This document shows positions 9,970 through 18,832 of a DNA stretch of 41,005 nucleotides, piece by piece. Source of the DNA: a virus; IMG/VR virus record IMGVR_UViG_3300046463_000557, positions 1-41,005 of that record. The stretch is one strand, 5' to 3'. The position numbers were made by a program, and so were the translations under genes. Below the pieces are notes generated by a model, which ran no database searches, had not been told where the DNA came from, and worked only from the letters and a program-made list of their open reading frames with translations. Position 1 is the first letter of the stretch, and each line of letters starts with the position of its first letter.

Positions 9970-10336
9970 AGAAGCCGACAATCCGATGTTTCCAGGGGTC
10001 AAGCCGCTCGATCACCACACCACCGGACTGCTCCCAGGTATGGATAAAGCGACAGTCAGTTATTACTATTCCGACATGCGTAATGAAGCGCCCAGTCCTG
10101 AACATCACCACGCAACCAGGTTTGGGCGCGTCAAGACGCTTCCAGAATTGCGCAGAACCGACCATCAGCGCCTGAATGCGCGCCGTGTCGGCGGGCGAGG
10201 TGTAATCGGGCGCCTTCACGCCCGAGTCACGCTCGATGATGTAGCGGCACAGGCCATAGCAGTCGAAGCTCGCCGGGCCACGCCCACCGCGCTCGAAGGG
10301 AATCCCGATGAGCTGGGAGTTGGTGAGATATTCCAT
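9944..10336 (-). CDS. NlpC/P60 cysteine peptidase, lambda K-like tail tip protein
   Basis: 130 residues. FDCYGLCRYI gives the nucleophile Cys26, THVGI holds His87, and FIHTWEQSGGV follows at about 98. This is the NlpC/P60 pattern of the C-terminal half of lambda gpK. The JAB/Mov34 half of gpK is absent. Such proteins cut peptidoglycan stems or act in tip assembly. Copy 2 of the dyad lies directly against the ATG (first base upstream), leaving no Shine-Dalgarno, so translation may depend on coupling to the L-like gene, whose stop is 20 bases upstream. Confidence 0.9.
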   Translation of the reverse strand: MEYLTNSQLIGIPFERGGRGPASFDCYGLCRYIIERDSGVKAPDYTSPADTARIQALMVGSAQFWKRLDAPKPGCVVMFRTGRFITHVGIVITDCRFIHTWEQSGGVVIERLDPWKHRIVGFYEYCADEG

Positions 10337-10350
10337 AGTCAGTTTTGACT
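10337..10350 (-). repeat. Dispersed dyad, copy 2, against a start codon
   Basis: Exact 14-mer. It fills the gap between the stop of the L-like gene and the ATG of the K-like gene, replacing the usual ribosome binding site position. Confidence 0.9.
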
Positions 10351-10356
10351 GTTATT

Positions 10357-10992
10357 CTACACGTAGAGCGAGCCTTGTGGCACAAGGTTCGGGCAGCCAC
10401 CAAAGTTCACCGTGTTCTGGTGCGCACGGCAGCCATTCGCACCGTCGAGCGTGTGATCGCACGCGAGGAGCGGACCGCTGTAGCGGCAGGTGGTCCCATC
10501 GCGATAGATCCACGTGCAGAAGTCGCGGCGCTGGATTCGGCGCGGGAACTGCCGGTTCAGCGCGTTCTCGGCGCCAAGCGTGAAGTTGACCTGGTAGTTC
10601 GACGCGCTCGCGTTGATCACCTCGAAGAATTCGGTTACTTCGGGGTCGCCATCGAGATTGTTGGAGGCCACGACGATGATCTTGACCTGGAAGCCCACCC
10701 CGCCGGCGTTGTCGTTCATCTTCGAGAGCACGGCACGCGTGTAGTCGAAGAAGTTCAGATTGACGCTCGGCATCCCGCCAAGCTGCGCCGTCACGTCGAT
10801 CGAGAACTGCACCGCCTGGTAGGCGACACCGCGCAGCACGACGTCCTCGGTGTTGTTGACGTAGCGCAGCGTGTCGAGGATGACGCCCGTCATGGGGTCC
10901 GGCACCTTGATCTCCAGACACACGAGATAGGCTGCATCGCTCGCGACGCGGTTCTTCTCGACGACACTGGCGACTGAAATCTTGCCCGACAT
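10357..10992 (-). CDS. Lambda L-like minor tail protein with Cys cluster
   Basis: 211 residues. The N-terminal two thirds are beta-rich. The C-terminal part has cysteines at 159, 169, 178, 188 and 200 spaced through RRDFCTWIYRDGTTCRYSG and LACDHTLDGANGCR. Lambda gpL binds an iron-sulfur cluster through C-terminal cysteines in the tail tip, and this pattern and gene order (M, L, K, J) match it. A bound cluster is inferred. The start overlaps the M-like stop (TAATG). Confidence 0.88.
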   Translation of the reverse strand: MSGKISVASVVEKNRVASDAAYLVCLEIKVPDPMTGVILDTLRYVNNTEDVVLRGVAYQAVQFSIDVTAQLGGMPSVNLNFFDYTRAVLSKMNDNAGGVGFQVKIIVVASNNLDGDPEVTEFFEVINASASNYQVNFTLGAENALNRQFPRRIQRRDFCTWIYRDGTTCRYSGPLLACDHTLDGANGCRAHQNTVNFGGCPNLVPQGSLYV

Positions 10993-11357
10993 TACACTTC
11001 CTCCAACTTGAATGTGACGTCATAGAAGCGCGTCATCCCGGCGCCCGTGTAGGAAAACTGCAGGGTCGTGTCGGTCGTGAAGCGCACCGCCTTGACGGTG
11101 TTATCCGTCGGGTTGGTCCAGTCGAAAATCACCGAGCCGCCATAGACTGAATCGAAGAACGCCTGGAGGGTATTCTTCTGGTCTTCGGTCAGGCTCGTGA
11201 AGCCGGACTGGTAGGTTCTGCGCGGCTTGCGCGTATGACGCGGGCGCGTCATCACGTAGCCGCCGTCCATCTTGCTGGCGATCGTCGGGTTCTCCTGGGC
11301 CACCTGATACTTCGATGAGTCCTGGAGATCTGCGAGAGGGAAAACGGGATTGGTCAT
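10992..11357 (-). CDS. Lambda M-like minor tail protein
   Basis: 121 residues containing QSGFTSLTEDQKNTLQAFFD and GSVIFDWTNP, the layout of short distal tail proteins of the gpM class (lambda gpM is 109 residues). It lies between the tape measure and the L-like gene, exactly where gpM is expected, and overlaps the tape-measure stop by four bases. Assigned by order, size and fold impression rather than by a catalytic motif. Confidence 0.8.
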   Translation of the reverse strand: MTNPVFPLADLQDSSKYQVAQENPTIASKMDGGYVMTRPRHTRKPRRTYQSGFTSLTEDQKNTLQAFFDSVYGGSVIFDWTNPTDNTVKAVRFTTDTTLQFSYTGAGMTRFYDVTFKLEEV

Positions 11358-14300
11358 GTTTTCATTGCCGATTTCATGCCATCGCGGAAGGAGCCGGGCT
11401 GCTGTGCGCTCGTGAGCACCACATCGAGGATCATCTGCCGGCCGTCAAACCGCGGTTGGCCCTGTTGCTGGGAATTGAACTGCTGGCCGGTCTGGTTGAT
11501 CACGTTGACCGTGACCTGCGGTGCGGCGCCAGAAGCCGTCGAGCCGCCACCCGTGGTCGTGCTCGAGCCACCGTTCAGCGTGACCGGGATCGTGCGACCA
11601 TCCGGCAGCGGCACGTAGGCTTCAGTCATCGAACCTTCGCCGTAGAGCGCGAGCTGCGGGCTGTCTGCGACGCCGCCGTTGGCATACTTGCGAAGCTGCA
11701 GCGCGCCGGCGCTGGTCATGATCCCGCCATTGGCGAACTTGAACAGGTCCGCGCCCGAGGTCGAGTTGTAGTTGTAGCCGCCCTGGAGGTTCGTGCCGGC
11801 GCTGGTGCCAAAGAGCGAGCCGCCACCCGACACGTCAGTGCCAGTCGCGACCGATCCGGTGCCACCAAAATAGGAGCCCGTCGATCCGGTTGCGCCGAAA
11901 TAGGCGCCCGCGGCCGTGCCCAGAATGCTGACGAGCGAGCCTGCAGCGCCCCCACCCGACGAGCCGCCCGCCATCTGGGCGAGCGCCTGCGCTGCCACCA
12001 TCGCGGCATTGGCAAGCGCACCCAGGGACGTCGTTGCCGCGCCCTGCACGTTGCCCTGCATCGCCAACTGCGTGACTTGCGCGCCAAGCGCCTGGGTCGT
12101 CTGCTGCACACCCTGCGTGGTGAGTGTCGAGAAGCTGGACTTCAGCGCGTCAGTGTTGCCCGCCAGGCCACCGAGCGCCTTGCTGACAGCGCTGGCGCCC
12201 GCATCACCCGCCGCTCCGGCGATCGAGTTGCCGGCCGCCGTCGACGCATTCGGGAACAGCTTCTGGTTGATGATGCCCGTCAGCGCATCCAGTCCCGTCT
12301 TCAGCGGCTGCGAGAAGGTCTCCTGGAGCTTGATCTTCAGGACGTCGAGCGCCATGTTCTCGGCGAGCTGCCCGAGGTTGGCCTTGCCGGTCTTGACGAA
12401 CGACATCATGGCGTCGATCACGCTGTTCGCCCAGCTCGCCTCTGCGTCCTGCATCTGCTTGAGCGTGTCGTTCCACGTCTCGACCAGACCGTCCATCGGC
12501 GTGCGAAGCAGTCGTGCGCGTTCGGCAGCAGTAACCTGCAGGTGCTGGTTGAACGCCTGCTCGGCCTGAAGCTGGAGGTCGAGCCCGCGCTTGCGCTCAG
12601 CCGCGGCCTGTTCGGGCGAGGTCGCAGACGAAACCGCCGCATCCGTATTGGCCTGCAGTGCCTTCATATCGAGGAGATACTGGGCCTGATCCTTGGACGC
12701 TTGCGTGTCAAAGGCCGCGGTTTTGCGCTGGCTCTCAAACGGCAGCAGCGACTGGAGCGTCTGGTCGTCCTTGCTCTTGAAGCTGGAGGTGAAGTTCAGC
12801 AGATCGGCGCCGGCGCGGTTCTGCAACGCCTCATTCTTGCGCGCGTTCCATTCCTTCCATGCTTTCGTGCCGGTGCCCAGACGTTCTTCGGCGCGCGCCA
12901 GCTCCCGCTCGAGCGCCGTCATCTCGCGCGTCTGCTTCGCGGAGCCGTTCTCGGCCGCGTTGCTCATCGCCTCTTTCAGGTCGTTTTCAGTCGAGGCGAG
13001 CCGCTCGTTCGCGAACACAATCGCCTTCTTCTGCTCCTCGACCTGCTTGAGCTGCGCCATCTGGTTGATGGTCGCCTGCACCGCCGCGTTGGACGTGTCG
13101 AGCGAGCCGTCCGCGTTCTTCCATTGACGGTTGCGCGGGTCGTGCGCCTTGTCGAAGTCCCCGCCCTGCCACTTGGCGGTAAACTCCGCGAGTGCGTCCG
13201 CGCGCAGCGCTTCCATGCCCTTGGGCTGGCGCGTGAGCAGCGCACCGAGGTCGCCCTGGTCGACCTTCAGTTTCGCGGCGATCTGTTCCTGGAATTTGAC
13301 GAAGGGGTCTTCGAACTCGCGCTTCGGCCGCGTCATGCCCGCGGCGAGCTTGTTCGCGTCCGTGTCGTCCAGCTCGATGCCGCCGTGCTTCGGCTCTGCC
13401 TTCTTCGGCGTGTTCTGCGCAGCCAGGCTCGCGTTGCGGTTGGCTTCGCGCTGGTCAACCGTCGGGTCATTGAAGGCGGCTTCGCGGGCGATGCGCGCAG
13501 CTTCTGCCGCCTGGACGCGCTTGGCGTCGGCCATACCGCGCTGATTCTGGCCGCCCGTCGTCGAGCCGTGTGCGTTGCGGTCGGTGCGACTGACGAAGTG
13601 AGACTGGCCGGGCGCACCGTCAGCAGCGGGGGCGTCGTCAAAGAGCTTCCAGTTCTTGATATCGGCAAACTTCTGCTTCAGGTCGCGCCAGAAGTTCGCA
13701 GCCTTGCCCTGCAGCGAGTCGAACCAGTGCTGGAACCAGTCCTCGACCTTGTGGCCGCCGACTTCGAGCCCGCCGATCAGCTTGGTCAAGTCCCATGCGA
13801 GCAGCAGCCAGCCCACGTAAGGGATCGCGCGCATGAACAGCTTGCCGGCCGTCGAGACAAAGAGACTGATCCCTTCGAGCAGACCGGTCAGCGCACCCGT
13901 CGTTGCTGTTGCCGCAGCGCCCGTCGCGCTCGCAAGTGCTGCAGGTGCTTCGGCAACGCCCGCGAGCGCCCGGATCGTCGTGATGACGCCGCCCACCAGG
14001 CCCGTGAGCTTGGTGAAGCCGGAGAACGCGAGAATGACGCCGCCTACTGCTGCCGCGAGCGTGTTGAGCTGCACCAGCATCGGATTATCGGTGCCGACGC
14101 GCTTGAACCACTGGAACAGGTCGTTGATGCCCTGGATCAGCGCCGTCACCATCGGCAGCACGGAGTTGCCGATCATCGTGCCGAGGTCGCTCAGGTTCGC
14201 CTTGAACTCCTTCACGGCGCCCGAATACTGCTTCATCAACTGGTCGTTGACCTCGTCAATGTTTTTCGAACCCTTGATGGTCTCGCGCTGCGCGTTGATC

Positions 14301-16228
14301 CGGTTGGCCGAAGCCGGGTCCATTGCGGTGGACATAGCCTGCGACGCAGTGGTCGTGACGCCCAGGCCCACCAGCACCTTGGCGATCGCGACGCCCTGTG
14401 CCTGCGGGTCGTTAATGTCCTTGCCCTGGTAATACTTGTTCTGGTTCTGCTTCTTCTGGGTGAAGGACAGCAGCTCGTCGTAGTGCTTCTGCAACCACTT
14501 GACCGGGTCTTCCGCAGCCAGATCGCCGTCCACCAGACCCGCGTGCTTCGCCTGGAAGCGCACCTGTTTCGGATCGGCGCCAAAGTCGATCGCGCCTGTG
14601 TTCAGCAGCCCCGAGCCCGCGAAAATCTGCACCGCCTGGTCGGTCATCTGCTTGCCCAGCGCGTATTGCTGGAACATCTTGTAGGCCGTGCCCACGCGCG
14701 ACACACCGGCACCGCCCCCGCCCTCACCGCCGGCGACCTTGAACTGGTCGACCACTGCCATGAGGTTGATCAGGCCGTCATCGCTCAGGCGTGCAGCGCC
14801 CGTGCCCATCTGACGCAGCACCGTTTCCGCGTCCTGGATCTGGACCTTGCCACCGGTGGAGGTCGAGACCTGCTGGAGCAGGTTGAACGTGCGCTTGGCC
14901 GCTTCCGGGTCATTGACCTGCTGACGCGTTTCCACCACGCCGTAGAGGTTGCGGATCGTCGATTGCATGTCGCCGTGCGCCATGCCCAGCGACTGCAGGT
15001 TGTTGGCCGCACGCACTGCCGTCTGGAGCGTCGCGTCGATCACGCCGACGTTGTTCTCGCCCACGGAGGCAATCGCCGACATGCGCGACTTCACCGCGTC
15101 GAGTTGCGACAGAAACTGGTTGGTCTTCGCCAGATCGAACGCCTTGTCGAAGAACTCCTGCGTCTGACCGCCCGGCAGGTTCAGCGACTCCACGATCGTG
15201 CGCTGCTGCTGCATCTCAGCCGCATCACCAACGCTTGCCTTCAGACCGTTCTCGATCTTCAGGGCGGCCCACATCTGCGCCATGCCCTTAAGCGAATCGG
15301 TCAGCGCGTCGGCCTGACCACGCACGGTCGTCATGTTGCGCCCGGCCGCGCTCATCGCGTTGCTCTGGGCGGCAGTGACGCTGGTGTTGGCCTGGGTGAC
15401 GCGGTTAAGTGCGTCAGTGGCGACCGTGTTCTTGTCGGTCGAGACAGCGAGATTGTTGTTCGCCTTGACGAGCTGGATCACCGTGCCCGAGAGCTTGGCG
15501 ATCGTCGTCTCAAGCGACGTGATGGCCTTGGTGAGCGCAGCGTTCGACTGCGTCGCTCTGGTGGCGGCAGCCGACTGGGTATTCTTCGCGCCCGCGGCGT
15601 TCTTCGCCGATGCGGCAAGCTGGTTGTTCGCAAGCGCCGCCTTCATGGCAGCGTTCGGGGTCTGCAGCAGGGCGGCGACCGCCTTGTTGCCCGATGCAGC
15701 CATCGAGGCAGTCGCGGTGTTCAGTTCCGCCGCGGACTTCGTTGCAGCATTGCCGGCGTCGGTCAGACCGGTGCGCGCACGCAGCAGCGCGGGCACGGTC
15801 TTGTCGTAGCTCGCGGCCAGGGTGCTGGCAGCGGCCGCTGCGGCTTCGGTGTTTCTGGCGGCAGGCGCCGCTGCATCGCCGACACCCTGGATGGACTTCT
15901 GCGCCTGCGCAGCAGTGCTCGCTGCCTGGGCAAGGCCGGACGACAGGTTCGAGATCGCTTCGGCGGCAGCGGTGACGCTCTTGCCAAGCGGGCTGACGGA
16001 GGCATCAGCCTGCTTGGTGGTCTTGGCAAAATCGCCCAGCGACGACGCGATGCCTTCCATCGTCTTGGCGAGATCCTGCATCGGCGCCTCGACGCCGGTC
16101 GCCGTGGACTGAAGACCCTTCAGGCCCGCACTGAGCGCGTCGGACTGCTCCTTGGCGCGTTGCGTCTTGAGGGTAAAGCCACTGTCGTCCAGCGTGAGGA
16201 CAACCTTGATCTCGCCACCGATGCTCAT
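11354..16228 (-). CDS. Tail tape measure protein
   Basis: 1624 residues, the longest helical gene in the tail cluster. The first 700 residues are Ala/Thr/Lys-rich coiled coil. Hydrophobic stretches occur near 725-760 and around 800-815 (YVGWLLLAWDL). The C-terminal part is Gly/Ser/Thr-rich, including a run of GGS/TGS. Tape measure proteins set tail length and help pass DNA into the cell. At about 1.5 angstrom per residue the tail would be near 240 nm if the usual rule holds. It follows the frameshifted chaperone ORF by 3 bases, as expected. The opposite strand is also open over nearly the full length, which is a composition artefact. Confidence 0.95.
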   Translation of the reverse strand: MSIGGEIKVVLTLDDSGFTLKTQRAKEQSDALSAGLKGLQSTATGVEAPMQDLAKTMEGIASSLGDFAKTTKQADASVSPLGKSVTAAAEAISNLSSGLAQAASTAAQAQKSIQGVGDAAAPAARNTEAAAAAASTLAASYDKTVPALLRARTGLTDAGNAATKSAAELNTATASMAASGNKAVAALLQTPNAAMKAALANNQLAASAKNAAGAKNTQSAAATRATQSNAALTKAITSLETTIAKLSGTVIQLVKANNNLAVSTDKNTVATDALNRVTQANTSVTAAQSNAMSAAGRNMTTVRGQADALTDSLKGMAQMWAALKIENGLKASVGDAAEMQQQRTIVESLNLPGGQTQEFFDKAFDLAKTNQFLSQLDAVKSRMSAIASVGENNVGVIDATLQTAVRAANNLQSLGMAHGDMQSTIRNLYGVVETRQQVNDPEAAKRTFNLLQQVSTSTGGKVQIQDAETVLRQMGTGAARLSDDGLINLMAVVDQFKVAGGEGGGGAGVSRVGTAYKMFQQYALGKQMTDQAVQIFAGSGLLNTGAIDFGADPKQVRFQAKHAGLVDGDLAAEDPVKWLQKHYDELLSFTQKKQNQNKYYQGKDINDPQAQGVAIAKVLVGLGVTTTASQAMSTAMDPASANRINAQRETIKGSKNIDEVNDQLMKQYSGAVKEFKANLSDLGTMIGNSVLPMVTALIQGINDLFQWFKRVGTDNPMLVQLNTLAAAVGGVILAFSGFTKLTGLVGGVITTIRALAGVAEAPAALASATGAAATATTGALTGLLEGISLFVSTAGKLFMRAIPYVGWLLLAWDLTKLIGGLEVGGHKVEDWFQHWFDSLQGKAANFWRDLKQKFADIKNWKLFDDAPAADGAPGQSHFVSRTDRNAHGSTTGGQNQRGMADAKRVQAAEAARIAREAAFNDPTVDQREANRNASLAAQNTPKKAEPKHGGIELDDTDANKLAAGMTRPKREFEDPFVKFQEQIAAKLKVDQGDLGALLTRQPKGMEALRADALAEFTAKWQGGDFDKAHDPRNRQWKNADGSLDTSNAAVQATINQMAQLKQVEEQKKAIVFANERLASTENDLKEAMSNAAENGSAKQTREMTALERELARAEERLGTGTKAWKEWNARKNEALQNRAGADLLNFTSSFKSKDDQTLQSLLPFESQRKTAAFDTQASKDQAQYLLDMKALQANTDAAVSSATSPEQAAAERKRGLDLQLQAEQAFNQHLQVTAAERARLLRTPMDGLVETWNDTLKQMQDAEASWANSVIDAMMSFVKTGKANLGQLAENMALDVLKIKLQETFSQPLKTGLDALTGIINQKLFPNASTAAGNSIAGAAGDAGASAVSKALGGLAGNTDALKSSFSTLTTQGVQQTTQALGAQVTQLAMQGNVQGAATTSLGALANAAMVAAQALAQMAGGSSGGGAAGSLVSILGTAAGAYFGATGSTGSYFGGTGSVATGTDVSGGGSLFGTSAGTNLQGGYNYNSTSGADLFKFANGGIMTSAGALQLRKYANGGVADSPQLALYGEGSMTEAYVPLPDGRTIPVTLNGGSSTTTGGGSTASGAAPQVTVNVINQTGQQFNSQQQGQPRFDGRQMILDVVLTSAQQPGSFRDGMKSAMKT

Positions 16229-16231
16229 CTT

Positions 16232-16941
16232 CTAAATCCTCGACCCTATGGTTTGTCCAGCCATCTGCTTGAGTAAGTGAATGCCTCCCTCATCTCGCTC
16301 TGCACTCTGGGCCGCTATCGCCGGGGCGCTCATCTTCGCGATGTTTCCAATCTCGACAATGAGCTGCTTGCGGTAGGCGGTCGCACCTTCGGAACTCTGG
16401 GAGCTGGCCGACACCGTCAGGGTCCGCATATCCTTTTGCGCCGAGATCCGATCGACGTTCTCGTGAAACAGCCAGAAGCGCTTCATCGTCCAGCCGAGAA
16501 TCCGATCGTCGTCGTAGCCGTAGAAGTGCGCGACCCGGCAAAAGAGGAACCCGAAATCGAGCTCCTCGAGTGCCGGCTGCGTCAGTTTCCCGAGGCGCCC
16601 TCGTCGGTCTCGCTGGCGGCGGCAGCAGCAGCAGCGGCGGTCTCAGCTTTCTCGACGTCGTCGCCGCGAATGAAGGCGGTGATGGTGTTCAGTTGCTCCA
16701 GCGAGCAGGCCGTCAGCGTCTCGCGCGAGACTTCAGGCACGCTGCGCACGATCATGTCCACCGCTGCGTCCACCTGATCGGCAACGGTCGCGCTCGGGTC
16801 GTCCGCGAGCTTTTGGGCGATGCGCGCCGTCTCGATGAAGTTGGCGACCGTCAGGGCCGGCACTTCATACGTCTTGCCGCCGAGAACCAGTTCGCGCTTG
16901 TCCTGACCGCTCAGTGCGTCCAGATTCAGAATCTTTGCCAT
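16232..16941 (-). CDS. Tail assembly chaperone, -1 frameshift fusion (GT-like)
   Basis: The frame after the slip is open from the slippery site to 16232 and continues GKLTQPALEELDFGFLFCRV then AHFYGYDDDRILGWTMKRFW. Reading 117 codons in frame zero and 119 codons after the slip gives about 236 residues. The extension has no good start of its own; an internal ATG at 16486 would miss the conserved part. In lambda the minor GT product binds the tape measure and tube protein during assembly, and the gene order here is the same. The frame relation was checked by position: G codons start at multiples of three and the extension one base back. Confidence 0.88.
16582..16941 (-). CDS. Tail assembly chaperone (G-like), frame-zero product
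   Basis: 119 residues starting MAKILNLDALSGQDKRELVL, with a strong GAGGAG seven bases upstream. It contains GGKTYEVPALTVANFIETA and ends in an Ala/Glu-rich tail. It is the short chaperone of the lambda G / GT pair, located between the tube gene and the tape measure. An upstream in-frame ATG at 16956 lacks a good ribosome binding site. The tail ends S-G-N-stop, and the last two codons form the slippery site. Confidence 0.9.
   Translation of the reverse strand: MAKILNLDALSGQDKRELVLGGKTYEVPALTVANFIETARIAQKLADDPSATVADQVDAAVDMIVRSVPEVSRETLTACSLEQLNTITAFIRGDDVEKAETAAAAAAAASETDEGASGN
16585..16591 (-). promoter_or_regulatory. Programmed -1 frameshift site GGGAAAC
   Basis: In frame zero the codons are TCG GGA AAC TGA, giving the heptamer G GGA AAC. 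Lambda uses GGGAAAG at the same place. The stop follows at once, and the -1 frame is open for 119 more residues. Confidence 0.87.
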
Positions 16942-16965
16942 GTGCATACTCCTCAAGAGTGGGAC

Positions 16966-16989
16966 AGCCCCGCTTCAGTCAGCGGGGCT
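16966..16989 (-). terminator. Hairpin between tube gene and chaperone
   Basis: Perfect 9-bp stem AGCCCCGCT/AGCGGGGCT with a 6-base loop. There is no U tract on either strand, so it may be an mRNA processing or stability hairpin rather than a true terminator. It lies between dyad copy 3 and the G-like start. Confidence 0.5.
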
Positions 16990-16994
16990 TGTAT

Positions 16995-17008
16995 AGTCAG
17001 TTTTGACT
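16995..17008 (-). repeat. Dispersed dyad, copy 3
   Basis: Exact 14-mer just after the tail tube stop codon, followed on the minus strand by TATACA and the 16966-16989 hairpin. Confidence 0.9.
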
Positions 17009-17018
17009 GTAACGCTAC

Positions 17019-17543
17019 TTACGGCGCGACGGGTGCCGCGCCGACCTTGAACAGCTTCTGCGTGACCGGGTCCGGGTAGCCCGTGAAGTCCACGTCGTAG
17101 ATCCGTTCCTTCTCGACTTCGTAGACGAAGTTCAACGCGCCCGACGTTGCCGCCAGCGGAATCACGAAGTCTTCCGAGTAGTCGGTGGGGGCCTTCGCGA
17201 TCGGGTGCAGACGCAGCTCCTTGGCAATCGAGAGCAGGTCCACGCCGATGCCGACCGACACTTCCACGCTCTTGGCCTGGGTCGTGCCATCGGTCACGAG
17301 CGTTGCGCCCGGCATGATGTTCACCATGTTTTCCAGCGTCGTTTCCGCGAGCGGCACCTTCACCGACACGTCGCGCTGCATGATGATTTCGTTGATGGTC
17401 GTCTTGCCGAACTGGTCGACGTTCACCTTGTGGGTGTCGGTCTTCACGGTCACTTGAACGCCGCCCTGGGTGTAGCCCAGATCCACGCCGTCAAAGAAAA
17501 CCGAGCAGACACCCAACTTTACGTTCTTGGTATCGCTTGCCAC
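17019..17543 (-). CDS. Major tail tube protein
   Basis: 174 residues if translation starts at the GTG at 17543, which has AAGGAG six bases upstream; longer upstream readings are arginine-rich shadow sequence. It begins VASDTKNVKLGVCSVFFDGV and has FGYTQGG-like and alternating hydrophobic beta patterns throughout (VTVKTDTHKVNVDQFGKTTI). Size, all-beta character and location directly upstream of the chaperone pair fit the lambda V / HK97 tube role, forming stacked hexamer rings around the tape measure. No sequence signature is decisive, so the call rests on order and fold impression. It is flanked by dyad copies on both sides, so it may form its own transcription unit as a highly expressed gene. 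Confidence 0.83.
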   Translation of the reverse strand: MASDTKNVKLGVCSVFFDGVDLGYTQGGVQVTVKTDTHKVNVDQFGKTTINEIIMQRDVSVKVPLAETTLENMVNIMPGATLVTDGTTQAKSVEVSVGIGVDLLSIAKELRLHPIAKAPTDYSEDFVIPLAATSGALNFVYEVEKERIYDVDFTGYPDPVTQKLFKVGAAPVAP

Positions 17544-17572
17544 TCTAAACTCCTTTGCAAAGAGGTTTGGAT

Positions 17573-17586
17573 AGTCAGTTTTGACT
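17573..17586 (-). repeat. Dispersed dyad, copy 4
   Basis: Exact 14-mer with arms extended to 8 bp (GATAGTCA/TGACTATC). It lies about 30 bases upstream of the tube start. Confidence 0.9.
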
Positions 17587-17622
17587 ATCGCGCGACTATA
17601 CCACAGGCGTCCTGCCGAGTCA

Positions 17623-18093
17623 CTAGCCGACCGCCTTGATGGCCGCGTCGGTGAGCGAGTTGAGGATTTCCGCCGCGACTGCGTCGGCTGCCCGTTCCAT
17701 GTATTTGCCTCCGACCTGCCCGGAGCCTGCGTTCTTCGCTTCGGACTTCGGACCAAGCTGCAGGGGGCCGGCGGGCGTCAGGTGCTCGTGCATCTCGTAG
17801 GCGTAGTCGCCCACTGTCTTGCCGGGACGCTCAGGCACCGGCATCTGCGCGTCCACGTAGACCTCGACGCTCTTGCGCTCGAACTGGCCCAGCTCGTTGC
17901 GCCCACCGCCCGCCTCGCGCACCTTGATTGCCTGCTCAAGATTACCCTCATCGACCGGAGCGAACTCGCGCGCCTTCTGTGCGACCTTCTCCGCCTCGAC
18001 CTTCATTTGCGCGTAGACGCCGCGCACCGCCCTTGCGCCTACCTGCTGAATGAGCGCACTCAGGCTCCCGCTCTCCTCGATCGTGATGCTCAT
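17623..18093 (-). CDS. HK97 gp10-like neck / tail completion protein
   Basis: 156 residues. FAPVDEGNLEQAIKVRE near residue 44 is the typical AP-V-D-x-G-x-L segment of the HK97 gp10 family, and a basic helix (YAQMKVEAEKVAQKAREF) precedes it. These proteins act at the head-tail joint or tail completion. The start overlaps the stop of the preceding gene by four bases, within a run of overlapping connector genes. Confidence 0.85.
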   Translation of the reverse strand: MSITIEESGSLSALIQQVGARAVRGVYAQMKVEAEKVAQKAREFAPVDEGNLEQAIKVREAGGGRNELGQFERKSVEVYVDAQMPVPERPGKTVGDYAYEMHEHLTPAGPLQLGPKSEAKNAGSGQVGGKYMERAADAVAAEILNSLTDAAIKAVG

Positions 18094-18485
18094 GCCAGCT
18101 CCTCATCACTCACGAAGCAGATTTCGAAGTTCACGCTCCATTCGATCAGGTTCGCGCTCGATAGCGGATACGGAACCGGCAGCGTGAGTGGCCGGCAGTA
18201 GTTGATCTTCGCGGTGTCGATCATGGTTTCTGCGGGCACGCGCAGCGTCGCGATGACCTGGCGCATCAGTGCCTGCCCCGCGTCGTAGGTGGGGGCGCGC
18301 GCGATCACCTGGAAGCGCGCCCGGTAGAACCCTGGCAGGTAGTTGTTGATCGGCACGCCGGAAAGCGGGTTGCGCAGCATCACGGCCGTCGTCACCGTCA
18401 TCGGCATCTGGTCGATGAAAATCGACTTGCCCTGCACGCCGAGACCGGCGTCCTCAAGGCGCTGTGCAAAGGGAAGCAGGTTCAT
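18090..18485 (-). CDS. Tail terminator / minor capsid-type connector protein
   Basis: 131 residues starting MNLLPFAQRLEDAGLGVQGK, with the ATG overlapping the previous stop (ATGA). It contains YRARFQVIARAPTYDAGQAL and ends with NFEICFVSDEELA, an alpha/beta arrangement like small tail terminator proteins of the gpU or minor-capsid type. Assigned by size and position between a stopper-like gene and a gp10-like gene; no catalytic motif. Confidence 0.7.
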   Translation of the reverse strand: MNLLPFAQRLEDAGLGVQGKSIFIDQMPMTVTTAVMLRNPLSGVPINNYLPGFYRARFQVIARAPTYDAGQALMRQVIATLRVPAETMIDTAKINYCRPLTLPVPYPLSSANLIEWSVNFEICFVSDEELA

Positions 18486-18832
18486 GGGGCACTCCACACG
18501 TTCAGGCGGACCTCGTAGTGGTCGATCCGGCCACCGAGGTCGTATTGCGGTGACTTCGAGACCACGCGCAGCGTGAGACCCGCGGCTCTCACCACGTCGT
18601 TGACGTTCGCGCGTGTCTTCGGCGAGAACAGCAGCAGCGCGTCCTCGTTCAGTTCGAACGCGGCGCCCCGGCTTGCCGTCGTATCGCCGCTGACGGACGT
18701 CTGCTTGGACTTGATCTCGATCTTGACCACGCTCACCCTTTCTTTGACGCTCGGGCCGGGAATCAGCTCGCCGTGGACATTGGTCGCGCCGGACGTGGTT
18801 TCGATCACACAGGGGACAGTCGGGTTAAACAT
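18482..18832 (-). CDS. Head-closure (stopper)-like protein
   Basis: 116 residues, mostly beta: VSVVKIEIKSKQTSVSGDTT, then LNEDALLLFSPKTRANVNDV and RIDHYEVRLNVWSAP. The layout resembles gpFII / SPP1 gp16 type head-closure proteins, which bind the portal-adaptor ring and the tail terminator. Function is inferred from order between an adaptor-like gene and the terminator. It overlaps the upstream gene by 8 bases. Confidence 0.65.
   Translation of the reverse strand: MFNPTVPCVIETTSGATNVHGELIPGPSVKERVSVVKIEIKSKQTSVSGDTTASRGAAFELNEDALLLFSPKTRANVNDVVRAAGLTLRVVSKSPQYDLGGRIDHYEVRLNVWSAP

Noticed and set aside
10054-10067. Possible further dyad copy AGTCAGTTATTACT in the NlpC/P60 gene
   Set aside because: Two mismatches including the conserved right arm, and located in coding sequence; could be chance.
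11315-16276. 1653-residue plus-strand ORF opposite the tape measure gene
   Set aside because: Arg/His/Leu-rich composition typical of a GC-rich antisense frame; the opposite strand encodes a tape measure with matching neighbours and overlaps.
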